From positions 275,613,614-275,677,613 of the forward strand of contig CP136064.1 of NCBI GenBank assembly GCA_032622095.1: 64,000 bases of DNA, read 5' to 3'. Shown piece by piece: positions 58,924 to 64,000 of this stretch. The DNA is from Siphonodentalium dalli (lineage: Eukaryota > Mollusca > Scaphopoda > Gadilida > Siphonodentaliidae). The notes beneath the pieces were generated by a model. It was not told where the DNA came from, ran no database searches, and saw only the letters and a program-made list of their open reading frames with translations. Position numbers and translations under genes: made by a program. How positions within the stretch are numbered: the first letter of the stretch is position 1; every line of letters begins with the position of its first letter.

Positions 58924-60770
58924 ATATTGTGTCACAATAATCGCTTATAATATTTCACAAAGAAATTCGTGACAGTTTTTGAGAAAATCCTTTTTGAATT
59001 CCCAGGAAATTTTGGAAAAACGTGCATCTGACCCTGGCGCACATACAGGCGATACTTTTCATCGTCTTATGTGCCGAAAACAATTCCCTATCACCGCTGA
59101 TCATGCACCACGCAAATTAGCTATCGCGAACCGTGACCTTGCGTGACCTCTCGAACTTTCGTGACGATGTCTGCGCATGTTCGCACATGTGTATTTCTAG
59201 AATAATCCAGTGGAATTTTTGCTAGGCTCACACAAATTCGAATTGGTGAAATTTAAGAGATTTCAAAAATCGAAGCTTTGAGGTGTGGGTTCCTCGACTC
59301 AAATCAAATATCCGTTACCACCGAAGCCGAAGAAATACTTAGTTAGGGGCGTTAATTCTGACTGTGTTTTTAATTTGAATGGAACGATATTAGTTCAGTG
59401 ATCCTGGGTGCTGTGTCTATATATCAATAATGCTGACGCTTCACTATATTATACACCGTACATGCGATATACAAAATCTGCCTACGATCGTTGGAGAATG
59501 TATTAAAATACTAACGACGCGAATTCTCACGTATTAGAAAACTATCCTTTGAAATTTTTACAAAGACACATTTGTTACGGGATGTGTTTGATTGCGTGGT
59601 CATAAAATAACTTTTACGTCGGTCATAAAAACAATTGATGCCGATTGTGTAAACCAGGGCCGACCTCTGGTAAATAGAATAGATCGGCGATCGATTTTCA
59701 ATTCCCTTCAGACGTTTCTGTGTGGACGTTGGTGATAAGAACATCGTGAGGTATCGACGATTGTCCGCTATCAGCCGTATATATAATGTATCGCCCACAC
59801 ATCGAAATTAAAGATGCTATGTCTGATTCGACGCCATAAAACCACCAAATGTTCGTTTTCTATACCATAAAAAATAGGGCCGCGGCTATTCTGTCGCTAG
59901 CGGCATAAAAAGGTACGAATTTTATTCTGCCGCTATCGACAGAAGAACATAACGGCACGGTATGGCTATTATGCCGCTAGCGGCACAATCAGATAATTCC
60001 CATATGCTGCCGGAAACAAAAACAACGTCATGCATCTCGCGGTTGTATCTTTCGAATAACTATTGAATACATTTTTTAATTTATTGAAAACATCACGCTT
60101 AAACATTTACATTCTTGATAGTCATTCTGTCGCGTTTCCAATATTTGGTATGCGTTGCCAATTCGTGTTTGGCAACGGCATCAAAAACTGCCGTAGGCGA
60201 GTCAAAAGAATCGGACAACACATCTGATAGACCTTGAGCTACCATATGGCCACCCTCCCCCCTGTGCGGATTTTAGTCGACTATGTTTTTCCGATAGAGG
60301 GATGTATTTCACACATTTTTATGCTTGTTTGCCACTCGGGCGTGGGGGCTTTTTCATTTTATAGCGATTTTTATAAAAACTATTGTGATTTTTTGCGATA
60401 AAATCCTTATTGGGGGTAGGGGAAATATTTCTCTCAAAATGAATACTAAAACTGTATGTATCTTCTCAAACTCAGTTTCATTCGATCTGAATATAACAAG
60501 TGTCTGCGTAGATAGCGTCACATGGGCACCTGACTCGATATTTTTCTTAAAGTGACACCGATGATATGATTTTTCGTTTATTTTGAAGATATATCTGAAA
60601 AAGTACAGTGTGTGAACTTACGCATGCATAACGTGATTAAACTATGAACAATGCCGATGTTTTCAGTATTTTCCACGAGAACATAGACCAGGGCAGTTTT
60701 CTATAACATTCCACGAGCACATGGATGCATATAGGTAGTCAATGTCCACATGTTTCGAGGCCATTGAATC
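58924..60770. other. No gene seen; GC palindrome cluster at 59880-59990
   Basis: No convincing coding frame. GTCGCTAGCGGCATAA, CTGCCGCTATCGACAG and ATGCCGCTAGCGGCAC occur within ~110 bp, alternating in orientation. Confidence 0.45.
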
Positions 60771-63700
60771 CAAGATGGCCGCCAAAATTGAATATCTGAC
60801 TTGATAAATTTTAATTCGCAATCACTCGGGCAGTTTATGAGATATTAAGTCGTGCGATATGTTATTCTATTGATAGTTGAGTAGTCCTTATTGAGAGGTA
60901 TAAATAAATTTCATATATTCAAAATGGCCGCCAAAATGGCCACCGGAAGTAGAAAATATGACTATTTTCACTCATATCTTTTTGATCAGTTTCTGCTGTT
61001 TGGAACTGGTTGAGGATTGTGACCTTATTTTTTATAGTTTTATATTAACTAATCATTGGGGTAATGAAAAAAGCAATTATTGGGGTCCTAGTCCCCTCCG
61101 TTCCCTCAAAAGTTTGATTTTACAGAATGCGGTATAAAATTTCACAAAAAAATCACATTTGGGTTTCTGTTCAAATTTCAACAAAGAATGAGCACAACTG
61201 TGGAATGTAAGTGAGGAATACCATTATACATGGATACTCCAATTCATAGGAACAAAAGTTGTTACTTTGGATAAAAATGGCCACCAAAATGGCCGCCAAA
61301 ATATGGAAAATGGTAGATATTGCCCCAGTGTGTCCTGGAATCGCTTACACTTTGTGGTTGATGAATGAAATTGGCTATTCTGCCTTCTATACATTGAATA
61401 CTAACATTGCTACTAACTATTGTAACACAGACATTACCAGAAATATTGGATTTCACTCTCACAAACGTGACATAAATATCGGCAAAAAATCTCTTCTCAT
61501 GTTTGAACCATTTTTTGCAAGTAAACTGTAACTATCTTTGGCATGAGAGGTGTTTATTGTTTTTATCTATCTTAAATGTGTCACAATAAGGTGTTTAATG
61601 ACCAAATTACTCAAGGTGGCTTCCAAAATGGCAACTAAATTTGGGTAAAAAGTTGATTTTCACATATATAATTATCTGCTGTTCCGAAAAGGTAGCAAAG
61701 TGTGACTAACTTTGTTATTATACACGTTATTTAATCGACTGACAACTACATTTTATATTCTGGTTGGCACTGTACATTATGAGGCACGATCATTTAATTT
61801 TAAAATGTGCAGTGTACAATTGTGCCGAAAACGTCTTTTGGGATTCTGGCCAAGTTTTTGAAAATAAATGGGCAGAACATTGAAACGGAACCATCCAACC
61901 ATAATATGTGGCTACTCTTGTCCATTAGCATAAACATTTATCAACTATTGTCAGGAAAATCGTTAAACATTTCCTCCATCGTGCATACACGCCACCAAGG
62001 AGGACTCTCTGGTGTGATCTCTATATCAAGCAACATATCATTGAGTTATTGTGGAAAGCGATAGCCACCCAAGGTACACATGTACAACCCACCAGGGCCA
62101 TACAGTCACTCAGGGCCATATAGTCGCTCGCTTTATAAACATGCACCTCACCCATAACCACACAGCCATACTTGTGTATATCCCTGCATACCACACATGA
62201 CCATACATCTGTCAATAACAATTTAATGCATGCACACCAGGTATACCTCCTACAACTGACCAATGACCGTATCGTCACTATATGTATACATATTCGCCAC
62301 ATTCATGACCACACAGTCAATCATTGTATACCTATTGACCTCACCATTGGCCATAAAGTCAATCCATGTGTACCTATGTTCCACACCCATGGCCAAATAG
62401 CCACGCAAGGTATACATATACACCCAACCCATGACCATTGCATCGCTCCATGTATACATATGCACCTCACCAATGGTCATATAACTCCACTTGCGTATAC
62501 CATACACCCACACAGTCATGGGTCAACATACATGTACACCATGTAAACTGTTACACCTGACCCATGACCACATAGCCACTCCCTGTATTCACCACATTCA
62601 TGATCATACAGTCACTACAGGTACACATATTCACATCACCATTGGTCATATGGTCAATCCCTGCATATCTACTCGCCACGCCAATTGCGAAATAGCCACT
62701 CAAGATAAGCATATACACACCACGCATAACCATAGAGTGACTCCAGGTATACATATGCACATCAGCAATGGTCATATAGTCACACGTGCTATACATATAT
62801 ACCCCTCGCCCAATGACCATACAACCACTTGGCGTATACCGGTACACATAACATATGACAATGAGTCACCATACATGCACACCAGGTATACTCCTACACC
62901 TGACCCATTTCACTCCGTGTATACATATTCACCACATTGGTGATCACACGGTCACTCCTTGTACACCTATTAATTTCAGTAATTGCCACACAGTCACTCC
63001 CTGTATACCTATTCGCCATACCCATGGTCATATAGCCACTCGATATATACATATGCAACACAAACATGCCCATAGGGTCACTCCATGTACACATCACCAA
63101 TGACAATAAAGTCCTTCCAGGTGTACCAATACTTCTCTCACATGATCAATTCTACATTCCAGACTTTTATATACACCCCACACATGACAATTCAGTCACT
63201 CGCTGTGTACTCATCCATGATCATACAGTTACTCCCTGTATATATACCTTTACATCCACCGATGACAATATACATCCACGACATATATAAATATACATCC
63301 CAGCCATTACCACCACGGCACTCCCTATATACATACACGCTCGCCAACGATCACCCAGATATACTCCGACATGTATATTCATGACCGTGCTGTCAGTCCA
63401 TGTACACCTATACACATTACACATATTCATCCAACCACTCCCTATTTATCCATATACCCCAGTCATGATCACAGACACCAGATGTATACATGGTCACCCA
63501 CATGTGACAATACAGCCACCAAATATACACCAAATACATCCCACCCATGACCATAGTCACTCCATATATACATAAACAACACATATATGGCATTGTAGCT
63601 ACTCCCGTTATATCCGCACACAATATCATTGTCCGTACAGCCACATCGTGTTACCCGTACATCCACACATAACCATACAACCATACAGTCACTCCATGTA

Positions 63701-64000
63701 AACATATTCAGCTCACACATTACCATACGGCCACTACTTGTATACATATACATCTCACAATGGACATCCCACTCACGATCATATAGACATTCCTTGTATA
63801 TCTGTTCACATCAATGATCATTCATGATCATAAAATAACTCCATGTATACCTATTCACCTCACCTATGACCATGCAGTAACTCACGGGCTACCATATTGA
63901 CCTCCCTCTTGTATCGAGGTGATCAATTTTATCCTAATGAGTCAAAATAGCCAGAATAGTCACCACAGATTATGGTTCATCTTAGTCCGTTTCAAAGATT
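60770..64000. mobile_element. Second foldback-type element, inverted, truncated by window end
   Basis: 60900-61950 aligns, with perhaps 65-70% identity, to the left arm of the 32648-36963 element: GGCCGCCAAAATGGCCACCG, TTTGGAACTGGTTGAG, TTTACAGAATGCGGTATAAA, ACCAAAATGGCCGCCAAAAT and TCCATTAGCAT in the same order. 61950-62055 (GACAATAGTT-like, then TTGAGTTATTGTGGAAAG) matches the one-sided junction of the first element, which there lies on the right. So this copy is inverted as a whole. Its minisatellite loop follows (62056-63880), and the second arm starts near 63925 (TCCTAATGAGTCAAAATAGC) and leaves the window. The outer left boundary is approximate. Confidence 0.8.
62056..63880 (-). repeat. 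Minisatellite loop of the second foldback element
   Basis: Degenerate ~42-bp units of the type ACCATACAGTCACTCCATGT, ATACATATTCACC, CATGACC; the reverse complement of the units at 33960-35562. The numerous overlapping open frames on both strands (His/Thr/Ile-rich or Val/Tyr/Met-rich) are artefacts. Confidence 0.88.

Noticed and set aside
62056-63880. Dense overlapping frames up to 150 codons
   Set aside because: They have the same cause as in the first loop: a degenerate ~42-bp repeat without stop codons in some frames.
1-64000. tRNA, rRNA and snRNA genes
   Set aside because: I found no GGTTCGA-type B box with a matching cloverleaf and no conserved rRNA or snRNA core sequence by reading; a covariance-model scan was not possible.

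Overview
The window is animal (metazoan) nuclear DNA, almost certainly from an invertebrate. The evidence is a Cys-loop receptor gene, a split C-type lectin exon, CR1/L2-like non-LTR retrotransposons, Helitron-like elements, TIR transposons and several satellite arrays. There are no operons, ribosome binding sites or other prokaryotic signals. AT-rich sequence, a SWIM-type exon fragment and an intron-free nicotinic-like receptor would suit a marine deuterostome or lophotrochozoan, but I cannot name the organism.

Conventional genes are few. The best is an intact 438-codon nicotinic-type Cys-loop receptor reading frame on the minus strand (47530-48846). A terminal exon of a C-type lectin domain protein lies at 16868-17082 (plus). 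Everything else that looks protein-coding is transposon-derived or broken: a 5'-truncated CR1/L2-like reverse transcriptase (14433-15437, minus), a second reverse-transcriptase tail with a CCHC finger (15899-16363, minus), a SWIM-finger fragment (29587-29940, plus), and two related lysine/proline-rich frames (23513-25147, minus).

Layout: 1-5135 is a satellite with 538-bp and 362-bp units, interrupted at 3735-4992 by a TIR element with a TA target duplication. 5826-9431 is a 3.6-kb hAT-like element with about 105-bp TIRs and an 8-bp target duplication. 11165-12715 is a decayed ~190-bp tandem repeat. 14035-17082 is the lectin locus with LINE insertions and duplicated intron pieces. 18000-22860 holds a 47-bp minisatellite, two inverted-repeat elements and a 388-bp tandem duplication. 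26214-27705 is a 1.5-kb GAY-type trinucleotide tract that changes strand in its middle. 27919-32168 is bounded by 72-bp inverted repeats. 32648-36963 is a 4.3-kb foldback element: ~1.3-kb inverted arms around a minisatellite loop. A diverged relative in the opposite orientation fills 60770-64000 and runs off the end. 42927-46637 is a head-to-tail row of three Helitron-like copies. 51893-56308 is a 4.4-kb satellite of 49-bp and 52-bp monomers. 58337-58919 is a small element flanked by TTAA.

The main message is a repeat-dominated, rearranging region. The receptor gene sits inside it and has taken up a 30-bp tandem repeat in its signal-peptide region; its 5' end has also been copied upstream. 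The two foldback elements, the tandem Helitrons and the receptor 5' end are the most interesting parts.
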